In this document: one piece after another, positions 58,101-63,547 of the stretch
Layout: every line of letters starts with the position of its first letter
Numbering within the stretch: position 1 is the first letter of the stretch
From: Pseudomonas sp. HS6
GTDB lineage: Bacteria; Pseudomonadota; Gammaproteobacteria; Pseudomonadales; Pseudomonadaceae
Length of the DNA stretch: 64,000 nt
Direction of reading: 5' to 3'
Assembly: GCF_023375815.1 (NCBI RefSeq)
Contig: NZ_CP067412.1
Location: 5,084,001 to 5,148,000 of the forward strand
The notes under the pieces: model-generated
Databases searched by the model: none
What the model saw: only the letters and a program-made list of their open reading frames with translations
What the model was told of the DNA's origin: nothing
Made by a program: the position numbers and the translations under genes

Positions 58101-59830
58101 CCGGCCTGAGAGCGTCGTTGCCGGAGTACATGGTGCCGGCGCAGATTGTCTGCCTGAGCGCCTTCCCGATCACGCCCAACGGCAAGCTCGATCGCAAGGC
58201 CTTGCCCGAACCTGAGTTCAAGAGCCAGGAATACACCGCTCCGCGCAACGAGCAGGAGCAACATCTGGCCGAGATCTGGGCCCAGGTGCTGCAGGTCGAA
58301 CAGGTCGGGATCACCGACAACTTCTTCGAGCTGGGCGGCGACTCGATTCTCAGTCTGCAGGTGATTTCCCGGGTGAGAAACCACCCGACCTTGGAGATGG
58401 ATCTCAAGCTGCGCGACCTGATGCGTTATCAGACCATCGCCGGGATCGTCGAGCAGGACGAAGGCAAGGGCACCGCCAGCCAGGCGTCGGTCGACGTCAC
58501 GCAAGCGGCGCATGAAGGCCTGTTCAATCTGATCCCGATCCAGGAGTGGTTCTTCACCGAGCGCATGGCTGAACCGCATCATTACAACCAGTCGCTGATG
58601 TTGCGCGCACGTCAGGCACTTGACCTGGCGGCGCTGGAGCAGGCTCTGGCCTTGCTTGAAGCGCATCACGACGGCTTGCGCTTGCGCTTCAGTCAGGAGG
58701 GCGGACGCTGGATGCAGCGCTATGCCACCCCGGCCGACCGCCGCGAGCCATTGCTCTGGCAGCGGGAGGCACAAAACCGTGAGGAGATCGAGGCGCTGGC
58801 CAACCTGACCCAGCGCAGCCTGCAACTCGAAGACGGCCCGGCCTGGCGAGCGGTGCACATCGCGCTGCCGGACGGTGAGGCGAGAGTCCTGATGGTCATC
58901 CACCACTTGGTGGTGGATACGGTGTCCTGGCGAATCCTGCTCGACGATTTGAAGGTCGCTTATGAAGCGTGTGTTCGCGGCGTCGATCCACAATTGCCGA
59001 TCCGTACCAGCAGTTACCGTGCCTGGGCCGAAGGGCTGGCGGCGCATGCGCCGCTGGTGGTCGAGCAGGAACTGGCTTACTGGATGAGCGAGCTGGATCA
59101 GCCGGGCGTAGACCTGCCGTGCGATAACCGTCGCGGCAAGAATCAGGTCAAGCAGACGGCGACGGCACGCCTGGAGATGTCTCGCGAACACACCGAGCAA
59201 TTGCTCAAGCAGGTGCCGGCGGTTTATCGCACGCAGATCAATGATCTGTTGCTGGCGGCGCTGAGTCGTGTGCTGTGTCGCTGGAGCGGGCAGTCGTCGG
59301 TATTGGTCCAGCTTGAAGGACATGGTCGTGAAGACCTGTTCGAAGACATCGATCTGAGCCGCAGCCTGGGCTGGTTCACCAGCATGTTCCCGGTGCGTCT
59401 GAGCCCGGGTGCCGACGCCGATATCGGCGGTGCGATTCTGGGCACTCAGGCGCAACTGGCCGCGGTGCCGAACAAGGGCATCGGTTATGGCGTGCTGCGT
59501 CACCTGGCCGGAACGGATGTCGGCGGGCAGTTGGCGGCATTGCCGCAGGCTCGCGTGACGTTCAACTACCTGGGGCAGTTCGACCAGAGCTTCGACGAGC
59601 AGGCATTGCTGGTGCCGGCAGCGGAAAGTGCCGGCGACAACTACAGCTTGCAGGCCAATCTGGGCAACTGGCTGGAAATAGTCGGTCAGGTGTACGAAGG
59701 GCAGCTCACGCTGCGTTGCATCTACAGCACCCAGCGTTATCGGACGCAAACGATGGAGACGCTCATGCACGATTATCAGCGCGAGTTGCAGGCGTTGATC
59801 GAGCACTGCATGGCGCGTGTGGCGCGATAG
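46169..59830 (+). CDS. Pyoverdine NRPS 3: three C-A-T-E modules, predicted D-aThr, Ala, D-OHOrn
   Basis: 4553 residues from a GTG preceded by GAGAGGG. Three C-A-T-E modules: C1 is L-donor type (HHIVSDG near 176), C2 and C3 are D-donor type (HHILMDG near 1702 and 3205). Carriers are all GGDSI (near 1052, 2551, 4054) and E domains follow each (HHLVVDG near 1232 and 2733; HHLVVDT near 4244). Specificity residues by eye: D-F-W-N-V-G-M-V-H-K (Thr), D-L-W-N-N-A-L-T-Y-K (same as NRPS 2 module 2, Ala), D-G-E-C-C-G-G-V-T-K (close to a code I recall for hydroxyornithine). The protein ends with the third E domain; no thioesterase or reductase domain follows, although this is the last synthetase of the row. 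13 bp after NRPS 2. Confidence 0.9.
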   Translation: MQELIESVGQLSAKQRKALAVLLKQKGVNLFDIAPVFKRTAEEPLLLSYAQQRQWFLWQWAPHSAAYNIPTALRLQGPLDESALERSLQALIERHETLRTVFSQETEQPLQTILPAGSFALETYPLSPELASDPDASIQAFVQTQSQKTFDLQQGPLLRAALLQVNPNDHVLVLTLHHIVSDGWSLQVMIEELVQLYAGFSLGHDAGLPALPIQYADYALWQRQWMEAGEQARQLAYWQEKLGGEQPVLELPLDRVRSVDQSFAGASHNLILDSQLSQGLKAFARQENVTLFVLLLASFQALLHRYSGQSDIRVGVPVANRGRVEIERLIGFFVNTQVLKADVDSQTPFVDLLRQVKQTAQEAQAHQDLPFEQLVEALEPGRSLSHSPLFQVMFNHQAERRSSVETRLNGLSIEPLEWQSQTAQFDLTLNTTEQAHGIEAVLKYATDLFDAATIERLAQHWTALLQAIVEDPSRSIGQLPMLDDARQQQLLNQWNPTWVEHPVGQCIHQAIEAQAERHPDAVAVTFAGQRLTYAELNRRANQWAHRLIANGVGPDVRVGVAVERSLDMIVAIVAVLKAGGAYVPLDPGYPEDRLSYMIEDSGIGLLLTQGHLQAQLPIPPGLTCLDLSQPLEQGRSENPVCLTTPDNLAYVIYTSGSTGKPKGALLPHSNVLRLFSATDHWFGFGPDDSWTLFHSYAFDFSVWEIFGALLYGGKLVVVPHDVTRSPEDFYTLLCDENVTVLNQTPSAFKPLMQLASESSRDNSLRYVVFGGEALEVQNLRPWFERFGDRAPTLVNMYGITETTVHVTYRPLSMADLEQSHSSPIGEPIVDLSWYLLDSALNLVPQGCIGELYIAGAGLARGYLNQPGMSATRFVPDPFNPQAGERLYRTGDLARLRGDGVIEYIGRIDHQVKIRGFRIELGEIETQLLKHPAVREAVVLAVEGPSGQQLATWIVPNEALQADAEATLRDSIKAQLREALPDYMVPVSWAFLDRLPLTANGKLDRKQLPQPQVAQVQEAYAAPRSELEQQLAAIWQDVLKVERVGLNDNFFELGGDSIISIQVVSRARQAGIRFTPKDIFQHQTVQRLATVAQLSDVVLATQGDVLGDAVLTPIQQYFFHSDIPARHHWNQSILLTPASPLAAAPLAQALQHLQRHHDALRLRYRDTDGGWQQTHAPVEQNLELLRTVTLQDSAALPAQCQELQRSLDLDNGPLIRAVLVDLPDASQRLLLVIHHLVVDGVSWRIVLEDLQTAYQQLTAGQAVRLPAKTTAFKDWGARLQGHARSAELEAELDYWRGQLVGAGVELPLDNPQGQLSNRFERSVDTRLDIERTRQLLQQAPAVYRTQVNDLLLTALAKVLCEWTGADSALVQLEGHGREDLFDDVDLSRTVGWFTSMFPVRLTPGVGFESSIKGIKEQLRAIPNKGIGYGLLRYLGSAEAQAALSGAAQPKVTFNYLGQFDNNFDEDTLWVPATEDKGAGQDERAPMANTLTIDGRVYQGQLSLTWTYSGDVFEDATIHALALAYEGALAELIDHCLTPSSGGLTPSDVPLAGLSQAHLDHLPIVAQQIEDIYPLAPMQQGILFHSLYDADASAYVYQMLLDIEGLDVARFQQAWQRVVDRHEVLRAGFIWGRDGLDTPLQVIHRQLTLEMPEVDMRHEPDQAVAMEARARADLERGFDLQNPPLLRLCLLRVADDRHRLIFTCHHILMDGWSNSRMFGEVLQDYAGHPVPGAQGRYRDFLAWLQGQDKLAAQAFWRGQLAELDEPTRLASACPGKVRPGAGKGVHRLTFDAAFTRRLNSFSRQQQVTLNSLVQAAWLLILQRYTGQATVAFGATVSGRPVDLPGIEQQLGLFINTLPVIASPQPGVSVRDWVRSVQDKNLLLRDFEQTPLQDIQRLAELNGEALFDTLLVFENYPVSETLEANPGGLRFGGLEHREQTNYGLTLIAGAGEVLSLDFNYLTEQFAERSVVGLATHLEAVLQQFLESPQRLLGEVGLLSSAEHDTLAQWNDNHAAYPSERLIHQGFEAQVQARPQALALSHGGAALSYAELNRRANQLARHLTTLGVGAEVRVGVAMPRSAELVIALMAVLKSGGTYVPLDPDYPADRVAYMLEDSQAKVLLTQQSLLAQLPQTDAQVVLVEAGGEAFADVAGDNLDVRGDSANLAYVIYTSGSTGKPKGVAIAHRNVQALIHWSADVYSEADLQGVLASTSVCFDLSVWEIFVTLARGGSIVMARNALELPDLPERDQVRLINTVPSAIAALHRAGQIPSSVRIINLAGEPLKQSVVDSLYRETSVEHVYDLYGPSEDTTYSTWTRREADGTANIGRPLVNTTAYLLDGQLQASPIGVAAELYLAGDGITRGYLFRPSLTAERFVPNPASTTGERMYRTGDLTRLLDDGRIEYVGRIDHQVKVRGFRIELGEIEARLLARDSVREGVVLAVDGLGGQQLVAYVVPVDGDLSHQQQDDLRDALKASLKAHLPDYMVPAQWVFLEQLPLTPNGKLDRKALPAPDTTSSQRDYVAPRTALEQQIAEVWQDILKIEQVGVTDNFFTLGGDSIISIQVVSRARQQGIRFTPKDLFQQQTVQGLASVAQLGEAPVLTDQGPVTGESPLLPIQQWFFDQALPERHHWNQSVLLKPLNPLAAATLEQALRALIRHHDGLRLEFAEQPQGWTASHHSPEPQGASPLWLETVSDVADLERVAEQAQRSLDLQQGPLLRAVLFELPEGEQRLLLIVHHLVVDGVSWRILLEDLQGLYRQLHANEPVALAAKTTSFKDWALQLQRHARSQALLEQLPYWQAQRADDTAPLPQDNPQGSLQSRHAVTLYSRLNQASTRRLLQQTPAAYRTQVNDLLLTALARVIARWSAQSSVLIQLEGHGREDLFDGLDLTRTVGWFTSLFPVKLTPAEDLPGSIKRIKEQLRSIPDRGIGYGLLRYLGDEAGRESLRALPTPRITFNYLGQFDGSFDSEKGALFVPAAEAKGAEHSDEALLGNWLTLNGQVYGGELSVGWSFSTQMFNTATIERLADEYARELEQLIEHCCLPDSHGVTPSDFPLARLDQPRLDSLPVAPADIEDIYPLSPMQEGMLFHTLSDNGSSLYVNQISLPVSGLDVERLRKAWEFVIERQAILRTSFHWHDGLAKPLQIVQRHAALDLQVVDWRGREVSEADIAERAAEDRARGFELTRAPLQRVLLIRSSDDQYQMVWTSHHILMDGWSSSRLFGEVIQHYGKGEVRGENGRYRDFIAWLQAQDQDARELFWKARLAPVNEATALSQAIHPRHVSEETGHNALYSHWDAQQTARLLQFCRDLRITPNTLIQGAWLLLLQRYTGQSTVTFGATVSGRPESLANVGNMLGLFINTLPIIQTVEPDLPLADWLNRIQAYNLDIRDHSQAPLADVQRWSGLGGQALFDSIIVFENYPIDDRLQEDNDTGLSFGKSIGHDVTNVPMDLAVTLGDTLSIEYLFLRNSFNVGAVEGIRRTLENNLEAMMAAPYERLGNLQRLSQDQLQTMATWSAEPLANHQPALLPELISRHAQQQPQAIALQCGERQLSYGELEQQANRLAHCLIEHGAGPEVVIGVALERSLEMVVSFLAVLKSGAAYVPLDIDYPPERLAYMVEDSGMALLLSHSGLNLPVPQGLPRLDLDRLDALRYTDSTPPCRVQEQNLAYLIYTSGSTGRPKGVAVTQGPLSMHCQAIAELYEMDASSCELHFMSFAFDGAHERWLSTLYSGGRLVIRDGCLWTPEQTYQALHRYGVTIACFPPAYLKQLAEYAEASGIAPPAVRIYCFGGDAVPDQTFEQVKAALRPEYFTNGYGPTETVVTPMLWKVPVEQRCEAAYAPIGRAVGARSLYVLDEDLNVLPAGFAGELYIGGYGVARGYHRRPDLTCERFVPSPFVAGERLYRTGDLVRLRQDGVLDYVGRIDHQVKVRGFRIELGEVEASLRQLEDVTDALVIARDAVSGKQLIGYVVTTEGQDLGDELKTGLRASLPEYMVPAQIVCLSAFPITPNGKLDRKALPEPEFKSQEYTAPRNEQEQHLAEIWAQVLQVEQVGITDNFFELGGDSILSLQVISRVRNHPTLEMDLKLRDLMRYQTIAGIVEQDEGKGTASQASVDVTQAAHEGLFNLIPIQEWFFTERMAEPHHYNQSLMLRARQALDLAALEQALALLEAHHDGLRLRFSQEGGRWMQRYATPADRREPLLWQREAQNREEIEALANLTQRSLQLEDGPAWRAVHIALPDGEARVLMVIHHLVVDTVSWRILLDDLKVAYEACVRGVDPQLPIRTSSYRAWAEGLAAHAPLVVEQELAYWMSELDQPGVDLPCDNRRGKNQVKQTATARLEMSREHTEQLLKQVPAVYRTQINDLLLAALSRVLCRWSGQSSVLVQLEGHGREDLFEDIDLSRSLGWFTSMFPVRLSPGADADIGGAILGTQAQLAAVPNKGIGYGVLRHLAGTDVGGQLAALPQARVTFNYLGQFDQSFDEQALLVPAAESAGDNYSLQANLGNWLEIVGQVYEGQLTLRCIYSTQRYRTQTMETLMHDYQRELQALIEHCMARVAR

Positions 59831-59853
59831 GTCGTCCCGCCTGATGTTCCCCG

Positions 59854-59890
59854 AGGGGCGCTGCCGTTGTGCGCGCCCCTTTTCTTTTTT
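59854..59890 (+). terminator. Terminator after NRPS 3
   Basis: Stem AGGGGCGC (59854-59861) / GCGCCCCT (59873-59880) followed by TTTCTTTTTT. It ends the NRPS transcript and separates it from the hydrolase gene. Confidence 0.88.
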
Positions 59891-59935
59891 GCCGAACTCT
59901 TTGCCTAAACTCGTTTTTCATAAACAAGGATCTCG

Positions 59936-60895
59936 ATGATGTCGTTACACCCCGATCTTGAAGCCTTCCTTGACCTGGCGCAGGACAGCCAGAGTGCGGG
60001 CATGCCGGCCCTCCATCAACTGGCGCCCGCGCAGGCTCGCGCCACGTTCGAGTCGACCACTGCCCAATTGCGCTGGGCGGCTCCGGAGGATGTGCAGGTG
60101 GTTGAACTGAACGCCCCGACCCGGGACGGCGCCGGTTTGCCGTTGCGTCTTTACCGTCCCCACGGCGTGGAAGGCGCGTTGCCGGTGCTGGTGTATTTCC
60201 ACGGTGGCGGTTTTGTGGTCGGCAGCCTGGATTCCCATGACGGCGTGTGCCGCGAATTCTGTCGGCACACGCCTTGCGCGGTGCTTTCGGTCGGCTATCG
60301 GCTGGCGCCTGAACACCGTTTCCCGACTGCACTGGAGGACGGTGAGGACGCGTTGGCATGGTTGGCCGAACAGGCCCGGTCACTGGGTCTGGACAGCAGT
60401 CGTGTTGCGTTTGGTGGTGACAGTGCTGGAGCAACCCTTGCGACGGTGTTGGCGTTACAGGCAGTGGTCGAGCCGTCGAGCGTGGCCATCCGGCCTAAGG
60501 CGCAACTGCTGTGTTATCCGGTGACGGATGCTTCCTGCACCCACGCCTCGCGGGAACTGTTCAGCGAAGGCTACTTGCTGGAGAACGAAACGCTGGACTG
60601 GTTCTACGAGCAATACGCACGCCATCCGGAGGATCGTGTGAACTGGCGTTTTTCGCCCTTGCTGGCCGAAGATCTGCGCGGGGTCGCGCCGGCAATCGTG
60701 ATGCTGGCGGGGCTCGATCCGCTGCTGGACGAAGGCCAGGCGTATGCCGACAAGCTGCGTGAGCACGGTGTGCCTGTAGAGCTGGAAGTGTGCGAAGACC
60801 TGACCCACGACCTGTTGCGCCTGGGGTCTGTCGTACCGCACGTGCTGGAAGTTTACGGACGGTTGGGGAGTGCGTTGAGTCGGCTGTTAGGCTGA
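59936..60895 (+). CDS. Alpha/beta-hydrolase of the HSL (hormone-sensitive lipase) family
   Basis: 319 residues. HGGGF oxyanion motif (89-93), GDSAG nucleophile elbow with Ser163, Asp261 in AGLDPLLDEG, His291 in DLTHDLL: a complete triad. AAGGA lies 5 nt before this ATG and 8 nt before a second ATG at 59939, so either may be used. No signal peptide, so cytoplasmic. It is squeezed between the NRPS genes and the receptor, though behind a terminator. Family members are esterases; here it could release or process the siderophore peptide, which would fit the missing thioesterase domain, but this is a guess. Confidence 0.85.
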   Translation: MMSLHPDLEAFLDLAQDSQSAGMPALHQLAPAQARATFESTTAQLRWAAPEDVQVVELNAPTRDGAGLPLRLYRPHGVEGALPVLVYFHGGGFVVGSLDSHDGVCREFCRHTPCAVLSVGYRLAPEHRFPTALEDGEDALAWLAEQARSLGLDSSRVAFGGDSAGATLATVLALQAVVEPSSVAIRPKAQLLCYPVTDASCTHASRELFSEGYLLENETLDWFYEQYARHPEDRVNWRFSPLLAEDLRGVAPAIVMLAGLDPLLDEGQAYADKLREHGVPVELEVCEDLTHDLLRLGSVVPHVLEVYGRLGSALSRLLG

Positions 60896-60909
60896 ACTTG
60901 AAGGCAAAA

Positions 60910-60936
60910 AAAACGCCCCGCACTGCGGGGCGTTTT
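60910..60936. terminator. Bidirectional terminator (hydrolase / fpvA)
   Basis: AAAACGCCCCGC (60910-60921) / GCGGGGCGTTTT (60925-60936) around ACT; A and T runs on both sides serve the convergent genes. Confidence 0.92.
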
Positions 60937-60951
60937 CATTTGGCCATTCGA

Positions 60952-63432
60952 TCAGAAGTTGGCTTTGAGCGTCATGGTGAAGTTGCGCGGATCACCGTAG
61001 TAGTTGCCGAAGGATTCGGTGCCGATGGTGGTGTAGTAGCGCTTGTCGAACAGGTTGTTACCGTTGAGCGCCACCGACCAGGTGTCGTCGATGCGGTAGC
61101 CGATGCGACCGTTCCATACGGCATAACCGGCCTGGGTGGTTTTGGTGGTACGCGATTCGCGGTAGTTGTCGCTCTGGGCGTTGACGCCGGCACCGACGGT
61201 GAAGCGATCCAGCGGACCGCTCAGCGCATAGTCACCCCACACGCGGAACAGGTGGCGTGGCACGTAGCTGTTGAACACCGCACCGCTCTTGGTGCTGTCG
61301 AGGTCGTCCAGGGTCTTGGTCTGGGTGTAGGTGTAGCCGGCCAACAGTTGCAGGCGGTCGATGACTTCGCCGCTGACTTCAGCTTCGAAGCCCTGGGCGC
61401 GGACCTTACCGGCGTTGACGTAGCAATAGCCGTCGGACGAAGCGCAGGACGAGTTGTAGTCAGTCTGCGCCTGGTCTTTCTGGATGGTGCGGAACAGGTT
61501 GAACGAGCTGTTGACGCGACCGTCCAGCCATTCACCCTTGATCCCCAGCTCGTAGTTTTCACCGACCAGAGGCTTGAGCGCGGCGCCGTCTTCGGACTTG
61601 AAGTTGCCCTGCGGGGTGAAGATGTCGGAGTAGCTGGCATAGGCCGTCAGGTTGTCGGTCAGGTCGTACAGTACTGCCGCAAACGGCGTGACTTCACCGG
61701 TTTCCTTGGTTTTGGCGTTCTCGGAATATTTCCACGCCAGGAAGTACGAATCGGTATCGGACTTGTACCAGCTGACACGGCTGCCCAGCACGACAGTCAG
61801 CGGATCGGCAACTTTCAGGCGCAGTGTCGAGTAGGCCCCGTACTGGGTGGTCAGGGATTTCACCGGGCCGCCACGCATCGAGTTGGTGGTGTAGTAGGCC
61901 TCATCCGGTTTGGCGATGTGACGGTTGGGGTTGAAGACGTCCTGGGTGTTTTTGAGTGCGGCGGTCGAATAGAAGTCGTCCTTGTTCGAGCGACTGGCGT
62001 TCACGCCGACAATCAGCTCGTGCTGCTGGCCGAAACCGTCGAACTTGCCATCGACATAGGCATCCATCCCGTAGTCTTTCTGGTCGTAATCGAACAGGCC
62101 GGTGTACATCGGGATGGTGGTGTTGGCGCTGTTGTTGGCCACGGCACCTTCGGAGAACGCGTACTGGGTGTCCTGGGTGTTCCTGGAGTAAACGCCCGCG
62201 ACTTTCAGCGCCCAGTTGTCGTTGAACTGATGGCTCAGGTCAGTGAAGTACGTGGCGCGCTTGCTGCGCCAGGTGTTCCAGGACGCGCCCAGGCAGGTGG
62301 AACGGCTGAGTTTCAGGTCGCTGCCATCCTTGTAGCGGGGCAGGCCGCCCCAGCACGGACGGGCGTCGACGTCCTCATAGGCCATTCCGATGCCCAGGGT
62401 GGTGTCGGGGGTCAGGTCGTAATCGAGGGCGCCGTAGTAGATCTGGTCTTTGCGGTCGGCGTTGTCGTAGAAGAACTGACGGGTCTGTTCAGCGATGACC
62501 GCGCGACCGCGCAGGGTGCCGGATTCGTTCAGCGGACCACCGGTGTCGATCTGGCCACGATAGTTATCGTAGGAACCACCGGACAGGGTGAGCTCGGTGT
62601 GCGGGGTGGACTGACCGCGCTTGCGCACGAAGTTGACCGCACCGGCGGTGCCGCCCGAGCCTTTCATCATGCCGGCCGCGCCGCGCAGGATTTCGACACG
62701 GTCGTAGTAAGCCATGTCGCTGCTGAAACTGTCGGCTTGCGGATAGCCGTTGCCCATGTCCAGCGGCACGCCGTCGTACTGGTATTGACCGGTCATGCGG
62801 AAGCCGCGGGAATAAAAATACTTGCCGCCCATGGGCGAGTCGTAAACGGTGATGCCTGGCGTCTTCTCCATCACTTGTTCGATGGTGTTGAGGTTCTGGT
62901 CATCGAGCATCTTGCGGGTCATCACAGTGACCGATTGCGGCGTTTCCTTAAGTGAGTGCTCACCTTTGCCGATTGTGACCGCGCCTGCGGTGTAGGAGTT
63001 GCTGCCTTCGGTGGTGGCCGTCAGACGCTGTCCGTTGATGTTGGTCGGTGCCAGTTCCATCGCGTTGCCGGTGGCGGGTGCCAGCAGCGTCACGGTGTTG
63101 CCGTCACGCTGATGACGGATACCGGTGCCTTTGAGCATGGCCGCGATGGCGCTGTCGTCCGCGTATCGGCCGTTAAGGGCGGTGGAATGCAGGCCTTGCA
63201 GCGTTTCCGGGCTGTAGATGATTTGCAGGCTGGTCTGCTGACCGAGCGACTGCAATGCCTGGGCCAGTGGCTGCGCCGGGATGTTCAGGGTCCATTCCTG
63301 GGCCTGGACATACGGGGCGACGGCCAGCGTCATTGCCAGCCCCAGGCCTGTGGTGGCCAGACGGGAACGGGTGGCACCGTGCGCAAGCAGGGCTCGGGTC
63401 AGAGGGCGAAGCATGAAGCGGGATACGGACAT
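60952..63432 (-). CDS. fpvA: TonB-dependent ferripyoverdine receptor with signalling domain
   Basis: 826 residues. Signal peptide to about residue 45 (...LAPYVQA-type end), then an STN signalling domain (about 46-120; LNIPAQPLAQALQSLGQQTSLQIIYS), the TonB plug (about 160-280; KETPQSVTVMTRKMLDDQNL, VEILRGAAGMMKGSGGTAGAVNFVRK) and a beta-barrel ending ...FTMTLKANF with the terminal Phe expected of outer-membrane proteins. The STN domain implies cell-surface signalling through an FpvR-like anti-sigma and FpvI/PvdS-like sigma, none of which is in the window. pvdE lies upstream on the same strand. Named from context; receptor specificity cannot be read directly. Confidence 0.85.
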   Translation of the reverse strand: MSVSRFMLRPLTRALLAHGATRSRLATTGLGLAMTLAVAPYVQAQEWTLNIPAQPLAQALQSLGQQTSLQIIYSPETLQGLHSTALNGRYADDSAIAAMLKGTGIRHQRDGNTVTLLAPATGNAMELAPTNINGQRLTATTEGSNSYTAGAVTIGKGEHSLKETPQSVTVMTRKMLDDQNLNTIEQVMEKTPGITVYDSPMGGKYFYSRGFRMTGQYQYDGVPLDMGNGYPQADSFSSDMAYYDRVEILRGAAGMMKGSGGTAGAVNFVRKRGQSTPHTELTLSGGSYDNYRGQIDTGGPLNESGTLRGRAVIAEQTRQFFYDNADRKDQIYYGALDYDLTPDTTLGIGMAYEDVDARPCWGGLPRYKDGSDLKLSRSTCLGASWNTWRSKRATYFTDLSHQFNDNWALKVAGVYSRNTQDTQYAFSEGAVANNSANTTIPMYTGLFDYDQKDYGMDAYVDGKFDGFGQQHELIVGVNASRSNKDDFYSTAALKNTQDVFNPNRHIAKPDEAYYTTNSMRGGPVKSLTTQYGAYSTLRLKVADPLTVVLGSRVSWYKSDTDSYFLAWKYSENAKTKETGEVTPFAAVLYDLTDNLTAYASYSDIFTPQGNFKSEDGAALKPLVGENYELGIKGEWLDGRVNSSFNLFRTIQKDQAQTDYNSSCASSDGYCYVNAGKVRAQGFEAEVSGEVIDRLQLLAGYTYTQTKTLDDLDSTKSGAVFNSYVPRHLFRVWGDYALSGPLDRFTVGAGVNAQSDNYRESRTTKTTQAGYAVWNGRIGYRIDDTWSVALNGNNLFDKRYYTTIGTESFGNYYGDPRNFTMTLKANF

Positions 63433-63494
63433 GAGGTTAAGACCTTGGCAGGTATAGTTGTTAATGGTTCTTATTCATCTCATTAAGACGAGGA

Positions 63495-63540
63495 AGCCGC
63501 GGTAAACCGGAAAATATTCTTTTTCGGTTTGGCCGCGGCT
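63495..63540 (-). terminator. Large imperfect inverted repeat between pvdE and fpvA
   Basis: AGCCGCGGTAAACCG (63495-63509) faces CGGTTTGGCCGCGGCT (63525-63540), loop of 15. It follows the pvdE stop by 8 bp and may act as its terminator, but no T run follows on the minus strand. Confidence 0.55.
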
Positions 63541-63547
63541 TTGTCTT

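Noticed and set aside
59830..60895. The HSL-family hydrolase as the displaced C-terminal TE domain of NRPS 3 split by a frameshift
   Set aside because: It has the HGGGF and GDSAG motifs of HSL esterases rather than the GxSxG/TE pattern, its own start and ribosome-binding site, and a terminator in between.
63433..63547. A Fur box or PvdS site before fpvA
   Set aside because: The best Fur-like stretch matches only about half of the 19-bp consensus, and no TAAAT...CGT pair is present.
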